Assembly (NCBI GenBank): GCA_015485945.1
Contig: WFSM01000135.1
Location: 1-27,830, forward strand
Source of the DNA: Candidatus Bipolaricaulota bacterium
Lineage (GTDB): Bacteria; Bipolaricaulota; Bipolaricaulia; UBA7950; UBA9294
DNA: 27,830 nucleotides
Direction: 5' to 3'
Part shown: positions 14,388 to 22,452 of the stretch, in pieces
Layout of the letters: the number at the start of each line of letters is the position of its first letter
How positions within the stretch are numbered: the first letter of the stretch is position 1
Made by a program: the position numbers and the translations under genes
Notes under the pieces: generated by a model
The model's database searches: none
What the model saw: the letters and a program-made list of their open reading frames with translations, nothing else
Told to the model about the DNA's origin: nothing

Positions 14388-15584
14388 CTAGCCGCGGAGC
14401 GCCTCCAGCGCCGGCAGTGTCTTCTTGCGCAGGATGGCGAGGCATGCACCGCCACCGGTGGAAATGTAGGAAATGCCGTCCGCAACTCCAAGTTCTTTGA
14501 CCGCTTCACCGGTTTCGCCGCCTCCAACTACGGTATACGCTGCCGACGCAGCACATGCTTCGCCAATTGCACGCGTTCCAGCAGCGAACGGCGTGGATTC
14601 AAATGCTCCCATCGGCCCGGTCCACACGACTGTCTGGGCGGCGCTGATCCGATCGCGGAACGTTTCGACCGCCGTGGGGCCGATGTCCAACCCGATCCAG
14701 CCCGCGGGAATGTTGGCGGCGGGGGCAATTTCGGTCGCTGCGTCATCCCGGAGCTCACGAGCAATAACAGCGTCAGCGGGGAGAACGATCGTCACGTTAT
14801 TTTCGCGAGCGACGCTGATGAGCTCTTTGATATCGTCGAGCAATGATTCGTCGACAATGGAATTTCCCACTTCCCCGCCAACGGCGCGGATGAACGTAAA
14901 CGCAACTCCGCCCCCAAGCAGAATTTCATTCACCTGTGCGATCAGATCGCGCAATGCGCCCAGTTTGCTGCGCGCTTTCTTGCCGCCGACGAGGGCGATA
15001 TACGGCCGGGCTGGATTGTCGGTAACCCGGGACAGAGCTTCGATCTCCCGCTGAATCAGCATCCCGGCGTATGCGGGCAGGTAATCCGGAATCCCCACGG
15101 TGGACGCGTGTGCGCGGTGCAGGGTGGCGAACGCGTCGTTCACGTATAGGTCTCCAAGCGCTGCCAACTGGCGGGCGAATCCGGCAGCATTGGTCGTCTC
15201 CTCCTGGTGAAAGCGCAGATTTTCGAGTAGGAACACGTCACCGCTGGTTCCGGCGGTGATCGCTTCCGTGACCGCATCCCCAATGCAGTCGTCGAGCTTG
15301 TGTACCGGACGGTCGAGCAACTCTTCCAGCCGTTTTGCCACCGGATCGAGGCGCAGTTCCGGCACGATCTTTCCTTCCGGCCGGCCGAGGTGGCTCAGCA
15401 ACACGAGTTTTTCCGCCCCGTGGTCGATAAGATAGTGTAATGTAGGCAGAGATGCGGCGATGCGCGTGTCATCCGCCACCTCTCCGTCCTTCAGTGGGAC
15501 GTTGTAATCCACCCGCACCAACACGGTTTTCCCGGCAACATCCGCATCCTGCACCTTGCGCAGTCCACTCAGAAGCCCTCCCAT
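14388..15584 (-). CDS. pgk: Phosphoglycerate kinase
   Basis: A 398-residue glycolytic enzyme that makes ATP from 1,3-bisphosphoglycerate. Family motifs in order: VRVDYNVPLKDGEVADDTRI, LLSHLGRPEG, LLENLRFHQEE, LYVNDAFATLHRAHAS, VGGKKARSKLGAL, ILLGGGVAFTF, VVWTGPMGAFE, VVGGGETGEAVKEL and YISTGGGACLAIL. Several positions are diverged: the usual GGAKVSDKI is GGKKARSKL (lysines kept) and the usual GGGD is GGGE. Length and motif order are normal, so the enzyme is probably active. The start at 15584 has AGGAGG six bases upstream; an ATG six bases earlier overlaps that site. A strong minus-strand promoter at 15663-15636 fits. Confidence 0.95.
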   Translation of the reverse strand: MGGLLSGLRKVQDADVAGKTVLVRVDYNVPLKDGEVADDTRIAASLPTLHYLIDHGAEKLVLLSHLGRPEGKIVPELRLDPVAKRLEELLDRPVHKLDDCIGDAVTEAITAGTSGDVFLLENLRFHQEETTNAAGFARQLAALGDLYVNDAFATLHRAHASTVGIPDYLPAYAGMLIQREIEALSRVTDNPARPYIALVGGKKARSKLGALRDLIAQVNEILLGGGVAFTFIRAVGGEVGNSIVDESLLDDIKELISVARENNVTIVLPADAVIARELRDDAATEIAPAANIPAGWIGLDIGPTAVETFRDRISAAQTVVWTGPMGAFESTPFAAGTRAIGEACAASAAYTVVGGGETGEAVKELGVADGISYISTGGGACLAILRKKTLPALEALRG

Positions 15585-15614
15585 GTTCATCCTCCTTCCT
15601 TTTTCCGTGGCTGA

Positions 15615-15643
15615 TTGCATACCCATCTTGAGGGAATTATAAT
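15615..15643 (+). promoter_or_regulatory. Promoter for the LolA-like gene, leaderless prediction
   Basis: TTGCAT (15615-15620), a 17-base spacer and a perfect TATAAT (15638-15643). Transcription would start about 7 bases on, at or just before the ATG at 15652, so the mRNA would have almost no leader. No good ribosome site precedes that ATG. Confidence 0.55.
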
Positions 15644-15663
15644 CATAAACGATGAACAGTCAA
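15636..15663 (-). promoter_or_regulatory. Promoter for pgk, sharing a symmetric -10 with the divergent gene
   Basis: The minus strand reads TTGACT (15663-15658), a 16-base spacer and TATAAT (15641-15636), giving a leader of about 45 bases before pgk. The -10 overlaps the plus-strand -10 in the palindrome ATTATAAT (15636-15643). The -35 lies inside the first codons of the divergent gene. Confidence 0.6.
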
Positions 15664-16491
15664 AACTTGATCCTTATCGGAGTCGGAATTTTCATCGGAT
15701 TGATCGTTACCGTCGCTGCGGTCGATCAATACATGATGAGCCAGCACAACCCGATGACCCCAAGTGGGTTGATATGGCGGGTGCAGACGGCGTTTGATCG
15801 CGTGAAAGACCTGGAAGCGGTGATTGATGTGGAAGGCGGAGGTGATACCGGTACGGTCCGGCTTCTCCTCCGGTTTGTCCGCGGCACCGCGGAAGCGCTT
15901 TCCGTGCGCTACCTCGATCCGTCTGCGGTGCGGGGCGAACTGTTTCTCGTCAATCGCGATCTGTTATCGCACTACATCCCCCAGGATGACGTGATCATTG
16001 TCAAGCGGTGGTCGGGGTTTCCGTTGGCGAATATCGGGTTGTCCGGATTCAGCCTGGAACAACTTTCCGCCGATTATGCTGCCGGGCGGGTGCGGCTTAA
16101 AGTAGTGCGGGATGAAACCGGATTTGGTGCGAATTTATTCCCAACCCCGATTGAACCTGCGTTGACGATCAGCGGTCGGCGTGTGTTGCCGCCGTTGTCG
16201 CTGATTAAGGGCACCGGTGGGTTGCCTCCGCTCGTTGGTAGCTTCAGCCAAGTGCAGGGTGGTGGCGGGACAATCCGCGGTGACTTCGTCCTCGAAGTAT
16301 TTGATCACCGTGGTGCACTTACGCGCATGATCTGGATTGATCCTGAGACGTATTTGGTCAATCGCGTGGTGCAGATAACTGGGGGCAAGCGGGCAATCAC
16401 CCTCACGGTTGAACGGATGACAATTAATCAAGGATTAACCGCGAGTGAACTCATGACCCTGCCGCGCGGTGTGAAAGTGATTCACGGTTAA
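15652..16491 (+). CDS. Membrane-anchored or exported LolA/RseB-like protein
   Basis: This 279-residue protein has an N-terminal hydrophobic stretch (residues 6-25, LILIGVGIFIGLIVTVAAV) acting as a signal or anchor. The rest of the chain is beta-rich and follows the pattern of LolA-like outer-membrane lipoprotein-sorting proteins: an early VQTAFDRVKDLEAVIDV segment, RLLLRFVRG, a VNRDLLSHYIPQDDVIIV strand pair, and a late MIWIDPETYLVNRVV strand resembling the ldpetylp.r motif of that fold. Such proteins bind lipid or lipoprotein acyl chains outside the inner membrane. The specific role is unknown. The gene diverges from pgk and its stop overlaps that of the convergent DUF151 gene in the palindrome TTAA. 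Confidence 0.7.
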   Translation: MNSQNLILIGVGIFIGLIVTVAAVDQYMMSQHNPMTPSGLIWRVQTAFDRVKDLEAVIDVEGGGDTGTVRLLLRFVRGTAEALSVRYLDPSAVRGELFLVNRDLLSHYIPQDDVIIVKRWSGFPLANIGLSGFSLEQLSADYAAGRVRLKVVRDETGFGANLFPTPIEPALTISGRRVLPPLSLIKGTGGLPPLVGSFSQVQGGGGTIRGDFVLEVFDHRGALTRMIWIDPETYLVNRVVQITGGKRAITLTVERMTINQGLTASELMTLPRGVKVIHG

Positions 16492-16967
16492 CCGATGAAC
16501 TTCTTGAATTGCGACAGGTTCATGTGATAATCGACGAAATCTTGAAATGCGTCCTCTTCGGCAAACGGCGATTCGATTGCCGATGCGGCGAATACATCTT
16601 CCGCGATATAGATCGGACTTCCCATGCGCAGGGCGAGGGCGAGCGAATCCGACGGACGCGCATCCACTTCCACCGTTTCGCCATCAGCGCGGCGGAGAAA
16701 AACGGTGGCGTAATACGTTCCCTCCTTGAGGTTGGTGATAACCACTTTTTCCACGCTTCCGCCCAATCCCTCGATGATTTCCTTCATCAAGTCGTGGGAC
16801 AACGGGCGAGGAAACTCATTGTGCTGCAACCCCAACGCGATCGACATTGCTTCTGATTCCCCGATCCAAATCGGCATTGCCTTATTAGAGTGGAGATCCT
16901 TGAGCAGGATCACGGGAGCATTATTAAATGGATCAATCAAAAGTGCCTTGATTTCCGCCTCTCGCAT
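16488..16967 (-). CDS. Bifunctional nuclease family (DUF151/BFN) protein
   Basis: This 159-residue protein shows the DUF151 layout: ILLKDLHSNKAMPIWIGESEA, the LPIWIG-like core; SIALGLQHNEFPRPLSHDLM; VVITNLKEGTYYATVFL; and VDARPSDSLALALRMGSPIYIAEDV. Members bind or degrade nucleic acids in some bacteria and plants; the exact role here is unknown. The acidic tail (EEDAFQDFVDYHM) is in the usual place. AAAGGAGAGTAGCA before the ATG is a strong ribosome site, and a good promoter lies about 40 bases upstream. Confidence 0.9.
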   Translation of the reverse strand: MREAEIKALLIDPFNNAPVILLKDLHSNKAMPIWIGESEAMSIALGLQHNEFPRPLSHDLMKEIIEGLGGSVEKVVITNLKEGTYYATVFLRRADGETVEVDARPSDSLALALRMGSPIYIAEDVFAASAIESPFAEEDAFQDFVDYHMNLSQFKKFIG

Positions 16968-17006
16968 TGCTACTCTCCTTTGGTCATATTTGACCGTTGG
17001 CGACCC

Positions 17007-17035
17007 ATTATAGCAGTCCGATTGGCGCAAGACAA
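17007..17035 (-). promoter_or_regulatory. Promoter for the DUF151 gene
   Basis: The minus strand reads TTGTCT (17035-17030), a 17-base spacer and a perfect TATAAT (17012-17007), about 40 bases before the start codon. The same 82-base gap must also serve glmS on the other strand, for which I see no clear promoter. Confidence 0.6.
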
Positions 17036-17049
17036 TAGGGGAGCAAAAG

Positions 17050-18864
17050 ATGTGTGGGATCATCGGATATGTCGGTAGCAAGCCGGTTATACCCATCCTC
17101 CTCGCGGGGCTGAGCCGGTTAGAGTACCGTGGGTACGACTCGGTGGGGATTGCGGTCATCGCGGGCGGTGAATTGCAGCTGTTTCGCCGTGCCGGCAAGG
17201 TGGAGGATCTCGCCCACCAGCTGGCGGCGCATGAATCGTCGGCACAAGTGGGAATCGGGCACACGCGGTGGGCGACACACGGGCCGCCGACAGTTGAGAA
17301 TGCACATCCCCACGTTGATTGCCGTGGCAAAATTGCGGTAGTGCACAATGGGATCATCGAAAACTACCGTGACCTTAAAGCCCGACTTGTCGCGAGTGGC
17401 CACACATTCAAATCGGATACGGATAGCGAAGTGATCGCGCATCTGATCGAGGAACACGACCACGGTGACCTTCGCGCTGCGGTAACGGCGGCGGTGCGCG
17501 AGTTGGCGGGCGCGTTTGCCATCGCCGTGGTGTCCGCGGGTGATCCGACCCGGGTGGTGGCGGCGCGGCGCGGCAGTCCACTCGTGGTGGGAACCAGCTC
17601 GGACGGTGGTTACGTGTGTTCGGACATCCCGGCGATCATCGGGCGGGTGGAGAAGGTCATGTTCCTCGCCGACGGCGAGATAGCCGATGTACGTCGTGAC
17701 GGGATTGACGTATTCACGCAATCGGGTGAAAAAGTCGAGCGGGCGCCGCAGCCGATAACGGTTGACCCGCTCGCCATCCAAAAGGGCGGGTACAAGCATT
17801 TCATGCTCAAGGAAATTCATGAGCAGCCGCGAGCGGTTGGCGAGACACTGCGTGAAAAACTGCTCCCAGCGAGAACGGAATTCTCCGCAATCGACCGCAT
17901 TACCGCCGGCATTGATCGTGTGTATCTCGTCGCGTGTGGGACCGCGTACCACGCCGGGTTGGTGGCCGAGTATCAATGGGAAGAACGCCTCGGAATCCCA
18001 GTGCACACCGTGATTGCCTCTGAATTTCGTTACCGAAAAATGCCGGTTGATTCCCACACCCTGGTGGTCGCAGTCTCTCAGTCTGGCGAGACGGTTGATA
18101 CCCTGATGGCGGCCCGACACGCGCAAGCGCAGGGGGCACGGGTGCTCGCGCTTGTCAACACGGTGAACTCAGCACTTGCCCGCACTGCTGATGCCGCGGT
18201 ATATACCCGTGCGGGGATTGAAATCGGGGTAGCAGCGACCAAAACGTTCACCGCGCAGTTGGCGTTATTGTCCCTGGTTGGGATCTACATTGCACGCCGT
18301 GGCGTGCCCGTTGTCGATCAGCTGGACTGCGTGACAAGCGCGCTCCGCCTGCTTCCGGGGCAGCTTGCCGAGGTGCTGGCAGCGGAAAGCGAAGTACGCC
18401 GACTTGCGGAGCGGTTCTACACTGCGCGTGATTTTCTGTTCCTGGGGCGCGGTCCGCTCTACCCGATCGCGCTTGAGGGGGCACTCAAACTTAAAGAAGT
18501 GTCGTACATTCATGCCGAGGGCTATCCCGCCGGCGAGATGAAGCACGGGCCGATCGCGTTGATTGACGAGCGGATGCCCGTGGTCGTGCTGCTCAACAGC
18601 CACTTTATGTATGACAAGGTGCTCTCCAACATCGAGGAAGTGAAAGCACGTAATGGAACCGTGATTGTGCTCACCGACCGCCCGGCGGACGCGGCGGTGC
18701 AGGAGCGCGCCGATCACATCATTTCAATTCCCACCGCCGATGCAAGCATTGTCCCGGCGCTGTATGCCGTTCCGTTGCAATTGCTCGCGTACTACATCGC
18801 TGTCCGCCGCGGCACTGATGTTGATCAACCGCGTAACCTGGCAAAGACGGTCACGGTGGAGTGA
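17050..18864 (+). CDS. glmS: Glutamine--fructose-6-phosphate aminotransferase (isomerizing)
   Basis: A 604-residue enzyme making glucosamine-6-phosphate from fructose-6-phosphate and glutamine, the first step toward UDP-GlcNAc for cell-wall and surface sugars. The N-terminal glutaminase domain starts MCGIIGYVG with nucleophile Cys2, followed by LEYRGYDSVG and GHTRWATHG. Two SIS sugar-isomerase domains follow, with VACGTAYHAGL, SQSGETVDTLMA and EIGVAATKTFTAQL in the first, then ALEGALKLKEVSYIHAEGYP and GEMKHGPIALID in the second. The C-terminus DQPRNLAKTVTVE is the standard ending. GGGGAG lies upstream of the ATG. No glmS ribozyme fits in the short leader. It converges on manC with a six-base gap. 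Confidence 0.97.
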   Translation: MCGIIGYVGSKPVIPILLAGLSRLEYRGYDSVGIAVIAGGELQLFRRAGKVEDLAHQLAAHESSAQVGIGHTRWATHGPPTVENAHPHVDCRGKIAVVHNGIIENYRDLKARLVASGHTFKSDTDSEVIAHLIEEHDHGDLRAAVTAAVRELAGAFAIAVVSAGDPTRVVAARRGSPLVVGTSSDGGYVCSDIPAIIGRVEKVMFLADGEIADVRRDGIDVFTQSGEKVERAPQPITVDPLAIQKGGYKHFMLKEIHEQPRAVGETLREKLLPARTEFSAIDRITAGIDRVYLVACGTAYHAGLVAEYQWEERLGIPVHTVIASEFRYRKMPVDSHTLVVAVSQSGETVDTLMAARHAQAQGARVLALVNTVNSALARTADAAVYTRAGIEIGVAATKTFTAQLALLSLVGIYIARRGVPVVDQLDCVTSALRLLPGQLAEVLAAESEVRRLAERFYTARDFLFLGRGPLYPIALEGALKLKEVSYIHAEGYPAGEMKHGPIALIDERMPVVVLLNSHFMYDKVLSNIEEVKARNGTVIVLTDRPADAAVQERADHIISIPTADASIVPALYAVPLQLLAYYIAVRRGTDVDQPRNLAKTVTVE

Positions 18865-18870
18865 TTCGGT

Positions 18871-19929
18871 TTACGCCTGCGGTTTGTGGGAGGAAAACAG
18901 CTTTTTCACGTCTTGGGCACGATCCTTACGCATCACAAGCAGCCCGGCGGCGCTGTCCACGATGACAATATCATCCACCCCAATGGTAGCGATCGGCCGG
19001 TCGCGCTGCGACAGAATAATGGCACCGTGCGTATCGATGCCGACGTGTGATGCCTGTACCACGTTTCCGTCTTTGTCCGCCGGTAGCAATTGCGCCCACG
19101 CCGCCCAGTCACCGACGTCGCTCCATCCGATAGCGGCCGCCGGGATAACCAGAGCGTGGTCGCTCTTTTCCATTACGCCGCGGTCAATCGACTGCGGCGG
19201 TTGGTCGGCGTACACCCGGACGAGCGCGTCTGCAGCCCCAGGACCGTTAAGGTGAGGATCGAGCTCCATTAATCCCGCGTACAGTTGCGGTAGATGACGC
19301 TCGATCTCGGCGAGGATTGTGTCCACCCGCCAGATGAACATCCCGCTGTTCCAGTAGTAATCGCCGGTGGCGATAAATTCGCGTGCGCGCTCGTACGACG
19401 GTTTCTCCGTGAATGCTTGCACGGTGAATACGTCCCTGTGCCCTTGCCACGGCTCCCCGGCGTGGATGTATCCGTACCCGGTTGCCGGATGATCAGGGGT
19501 GATGCCAAGTGTGATCAGGTGCGATCCGGACGCCGCGATCTCCGCTCCGCGCTTTAATAGGGCCTGGAACCGGCGCTGGTCGCGGATGACGTGGTCGGCA
19601 GGGAGCACGATCATCACCGCGTGCCGGTCACTCCGCCGTACTAACAGGGCGGCGACTCCGATGCACAGCGCCGTTCCCCGTCCCACCGGCTCGCCGACCA
19701 CGTTGTCGGGCGGCAGAGAGGAAAGCTGGTTGCGCACAAGGTGTACGTGTTCGGCCGCCGTGATAACGTACATGTCCTTCCACGCGATCCAGCCGGCAAC
19801 GCGGTCCGCTGTGGTCTGAAGCATGGTGCGCTCATCGAACAGGCGAAGAAATTGCTTCGGTCGCTGCGGCGTGCTGACGGGCCATAATCGTTCTCCACGT
19901 CCGCCGGCCATTATTACCACCGCATTCAT
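18871..19929 (-). CDS. manC: Mannose-1-phosphate guanylyltransferase
   Basis: A 352-residue nucleotidyltransferase making GDP-mannose from mannose-1-phosphate and GTP. The signature MAGGRGERLWPVSTPQRPKQ (8-27) gives the nucleotide-binding loop. EPVGRGTALCIG, VLPADHVI, GYGYIH, FTEKPS and the YYWNSGMFIW strand are all typical. It has the guanylyltransferase part only; the C-terminal mannose-6-phosphate isomerase domain of longer bifunctional homologues is missing. AGGAGG lies before the ATG. It follows manB by 19 bases, so the two form an operon providing GDP-mannose, very likely for the glycosyltransferases across the divergent promoter. Confidence 0.93.
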   Translation of the reverse strand: MNAVVIMAGGRGERLWPVSTPQRPKQFLRLFDERTMLQTTADRVAGWIAWKDMYVITAAEHVHLVRNQLSSLPPDNVVGEPVGRGTALCIGVAALLVRRSDRHAVMIVLPADHVIRDQRRFQALLKRGAEIAASGSHLITLGITPDHPATGYGYIHAGEPWQGHRDVFTVQAFTEKPSYERAREFIATGDYYWNSGMFIWRVDTILAEIERHLPQLYAGLMELDPHLNGPGAADALVRVYADQPPQSIDRGVMEKSDHALVIPAAAIGWSDVGDWAAWAQLLPADKDGNVVQASHVGIDTHGAIILSQRDRPIATIGVDDIVIVDSAAGLLVMRKDRAQDVKKLFSSHKPQA

Positions 19930-19948
19930 CGGTCCCTCCTCGGATCTC

Positions 19949-21292
19949 CTAATCGGATAGTGTCTGCAGGATGCCTGTCAATTCGGCTAGTTTTTCATTA
20001 AGCATCACGGTTGTCACAGCCTCGACGTTCAGGCGCAGCAACGGTTCAGTGTTGGACGGCCGAAGGTTGAACCACCAATCAGGGTAATCGACGGATAGTC
20101 CGTCCAAATGGCTGATCTTTCCGGCGGCGAAATGTTTTTCCACCACCGCCATCGCCGCGTCCTGGTCCGCTACGTGAAAGTTGATCTCCCCGGAGTGGGC
20201 GTACTTAGTAAGCGGGCGAATTAGTTCCGTCAGGGACGTTCCGGCGTGGGCGAGCAGGTTTACCACCAACAGGAGCATTGAGATTCCGCTTTCGCAGTAG
20301 AAAAAATCGGAGAAATAGAAGTGGAATGAAAGCTCACCGGCAAATATCGCCTTCTCCTTACGCATCAGCGCCTTGATAAACGAGTGCCCCACGCGTGTCT
20401 TCACCGGTTTTCCGCCGTGGGCACGGATCACTTCCGCGACGACGCGGCTGGATCGCAGGTCGTAAATGATCGTGCCTGGGCCGCGGACGTCGAGTAAGTG
20501 AGCACCAACCAGAGCGGTCAACAGATCTCCCCGCACGAGGGTACCGTGTTCGTCGAGAAACGCCACGCGGTCACCGTCACCGTCGAACGCCACTCCGATT
20601 GCTCCCGGTGTCGCGGCAATAGCGCGGCGCAAATCGGCCAAGTTCTCCTCCTTCAGTGGGTTGGCCTCGTGGTGCGGGAACCGGCCGTCCGGCTCAAAAT
20701 ACATTCCGGTATAGTTAATGTGTTGATCAGCGAGTATGTCTGGAAGGATGGTCCCCGTCATTCCATTCCCGGTATCGATAATCACTGGTCGGGAAAATTC
20801 CACCGCAAAGCGTGCCTTGAAAAATTCGCGATACCGGGGGCGGACGTCCTCAGTACGGATTTGACCGCGGGTCTCCGAATCGGGTGGTTCGTGGAGCGCG
20901 AGATCACGGACCGTAGTCAACCCCGTATCCGCGCTGATTGGAACTGCACCCGCGCGTACAAGCTTGAACCCGTTGTATTCCGCGGGGTTGTGCGACGCAG
21001 TGATCATCACGCCACCGTCGGTGGACAGCACATTAACGGCAAAGTACAACATCGGGGTGGTGACGCGGCCAATATCGACCACGTCCGCCCCGGCAGCGGT
21101 GATTCCGTGGGCGAGCGCGGTGAACAGGGCGTCGGAACTGAGACGCATATCCCGTCCCACAGCCACTTTGCCGCCGCGGGGCACAATCCCGCTGTGAACA
21201 AACGCCGCCCCGATTCGATATGCCGTGCGATCATCGAGTTGTCCGGGATACACTCCGCGGATGTCATACGCTTTGAATATTCCGCTGTCCAT
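19949..21292 (-). CDS. manB: Phosphomannomutase/phosphoglucomutase
   Basis: A 447-residue alpha-D-phosphohexomutase interconverting hexose-6- and hexose-1-phosphates. It carries the catalytic TASHNP with Ser100, the magnesium loop DGDGDR (237-242), a sugar-binding GELSFHFYF and the phosphate-binding RPSNTEPLLRLNVEA near the C-terminus. The usual sugar-loop Gly (GExSG) is Phe here, a small oddity. Given manC next to it, mannose is the likely main substrate, though glucose activity is common in the family. A GGAGGTAAACCGAA site precedes the ATG, and a promoter at 21315-21343 sits just upstream. Confidence 0.93.
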   Translation of the reverse strand: MDSGIFKAYDIRGVYPGQLDDRTAYRIGAAFVHSGIVPRGGKVAVGRDMRLSSDALFTALAHGITAAGADVVDIGRVTTPMLYFAVNVLSTDGGVMITASHNPAEYNGFKLVRAGAVPISADTGLTTVRDLALHEPPDSETRGQIRTEDVRPRYREFFKARFAVEFSRPVIIDTGNGMTGTILPDILADQHINYTGMYFEPDGRFPHHEANPLKEENLADLRRAIAATPGAIGVAFDGDGDRVAFLDEHGTLVRGDLLTALVGAHLLDVRGPGTIIYDLRSSRVVAEVIRAHGGKPVKTRVGHSFIKALMRKEKAIFAGELSFHFYFSDFFYCESGISMLLLVVNLLAHAGTSLTELIRPLTKYAHSGEINFHVADQDAAMAVVEKHFAAGKISHLDGLSVDYPDWWFNLRPSNTEPLLRLNVEAVTTVMLNEKLAELTGILQTLSD

Positions 21293-21314
21293 TTCGGTTT
21301 ACCTCCGCGAATTT

Positions 21315-21343
21315 ATATTACCGACCCCCGGTGGACAGCGCAA
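21315..21343 (-). promoter_or_regulatory. Probable promoter for manB-manC
   Basis: The minus strand reads TTGCGC (21343-21338), a 17-base spacer and TAATAT (21320-21315), about 23 bases before the manB ATG. Confidence 0.45.
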
Positions 21344-21397
21344 CTGTTGCCAAGGTAGATCAAGTTAATTCCAAAATATGTATAAATACCTACCAGT

Positions 21398-21425
21398 TTG
21401 AATACCGCTTCTTTTCCACTATACT
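21398..21425 (+). promoter_or_regulatory. Probable promoter for the GH130-GT-GT operon
   Basis: TTGAAT (21398-21403), a 16-base spacer and TATACT (21420-21425), about 70 bases before the GH130 start. The leader holds a 10-base palindrome CGATCGATCG (21450-21459) and a small GGGG-CAA-CCCC hairpin (21467-21477) just before the ribosome site. Either could be regulatory, but there is no direct support. Confidence 0.5.
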
Positions 21426-21494
21426 TGCTAACGTAACTAATGGTGCGGTCGATCGATCGCGAAATCGGGGCAACCCCAGGCAGAGGAGGACAGG

Positions 21495-22442
21495 ATGACC
21501 ACAAAACCGCTTAACCATTCGTTGTTCCGCCGGTACTCCGGTAATCCAATCTTAGCGCCCGGACAATGGCCATACCCGGCAAACGCGGTGTTTAACCCCG
21601 GCGCAGCACTGGTGGATGGCGAAACGGTGCTGCTGGTACGGGTGGAAGACATGCGTGGATTCTCACATCTCACCGTGGCCCGCAGTGCGGATGGCCGCAC
21701 CAACTGGCGCGTCGATCCCGCTCCCACGCTGCAACCGGAGGCCAATGTCCGCGAGGAGCGCTGGGGGTTGGAGGATCCGCGCATCGTACGGCTGGAGGAT
21801 CGCGATGACTACGCGGTCACGTACGTATCGTTCTCCAGCAGCGGCCCCCTCGTCTCGCTGGCGTTGACTAAGGACTTCGTCACGTTCGACCGGATTGGTC
21901 CGCTTGTGCCGCCGGAAGATAAAGACGCATCGCTGTTTCCGCGTCAGTTCGGAGGCCGGTACGTGCTCATCCACCGCCCGATCATCCGCGGGGAAGCCGA
22001 CGTGTGGATCTCGTTCTCCCCCGACCTGCGCCACTGGGGCGATCACCGCGTCCTCCTGCCCGTGCGCCCGGGCTGGTGGGATTCGCACCGCGTCGGCTTG
22101 GGGGCGCCCCCGATTGAGACCCCGGAGGGATGGCTGCTTGTCTATCACGGGGTGCGGATGACCGCGTCGGGGAGCATCTATCGCGTTGGGCTCGCGTTGC
22201 TCGATCTCGAGGAGCCGTGGCGGGTGCGGCGGCGCAGCGACGAGTGGGTGCTGGGACCGCGCAAGCCGTACGAGCAGTTGGGTGACGTACCGGGGGTGAC
22301 GTTCCCCAGTGGAGCAATCTACATCCCGGAGACGGACGAACTCCGGCTATATTACGGGATTGCGGATACTACCGTCGGCCTTGCCACCGCGGATATGTCA
22401 GATATTCTGGATTATCTGCGTACACAACCCGAGTGTTCGTGA
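21495..22442 (+). CDS. GH130 beta-mannoside phosphorylase family protein
   Basis: This 315-residue, five-bladed beta-propeller-type enzyme belongs to glycoside hydrolase family 130. Members use phosphate to break beta-mannosides, releasing alpha-mannose-1-phosphate, or run in reverse; a few are hydrolases. Motifs: SGNPILAPG near the start, VFNPGA, GLEDPRIV with the probable catalytic acid Asp94, KDASLFPR (143-150), LIHRP (158-162) and VYHG (216-219). There is no signal peptide, so it is cytoplasmic. AGAGGAGGACAGG sets the start. The exact linkage (beta-1,4 or beta-1,2) cannot be told from the sequence by eye. Next to GDP-mannose synthesis and two glycosyltransferases, it may recycle or trim a mannose-containing glycan. 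Confidence 0.88.
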   Translation: MTTKPLNHSLFRRYSGNPILAPGQWPYPANAVFNPGAALVDGETVLLVRVEDMRGFSHLTVARSADGRTNWRVDPAPTLQPEANVREERWGLEDPRIVRLEDRDDYAVTYVSFSSSGPLVSLALTKDFVTFDRIGPLVPPEDKDASLFPRQFGGRYVLIHRPIIRGEADVWISFSPDLRHWGDHRVLLPVRPGWWDSHRVGLGAPPIETPEGWLLVYHGVRMTASGSIYRVGLALLDLEEPWRVRRRSDEWVLGPRKPYEQLGDVPGVTFPSGAIYIPETDELRLYYGIADTTVGLATADMSDILDYLRTQPECS

Positions 22443-22452
22443 GAGGAAAGTG

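Noticed and set aside
17119..18126. 335-codon minus-strand open frame inside glmS
   Set aside because: It is fully antisense to a clear glmS and its low-complexity basic/His-rich translation is typical of shadow frames.
20498..21358. 286-codon plus-strand open frame opposite manB
   Set aside because: It is antisense to conserved manB motifs including TASHNP and runs through the manB promoter.
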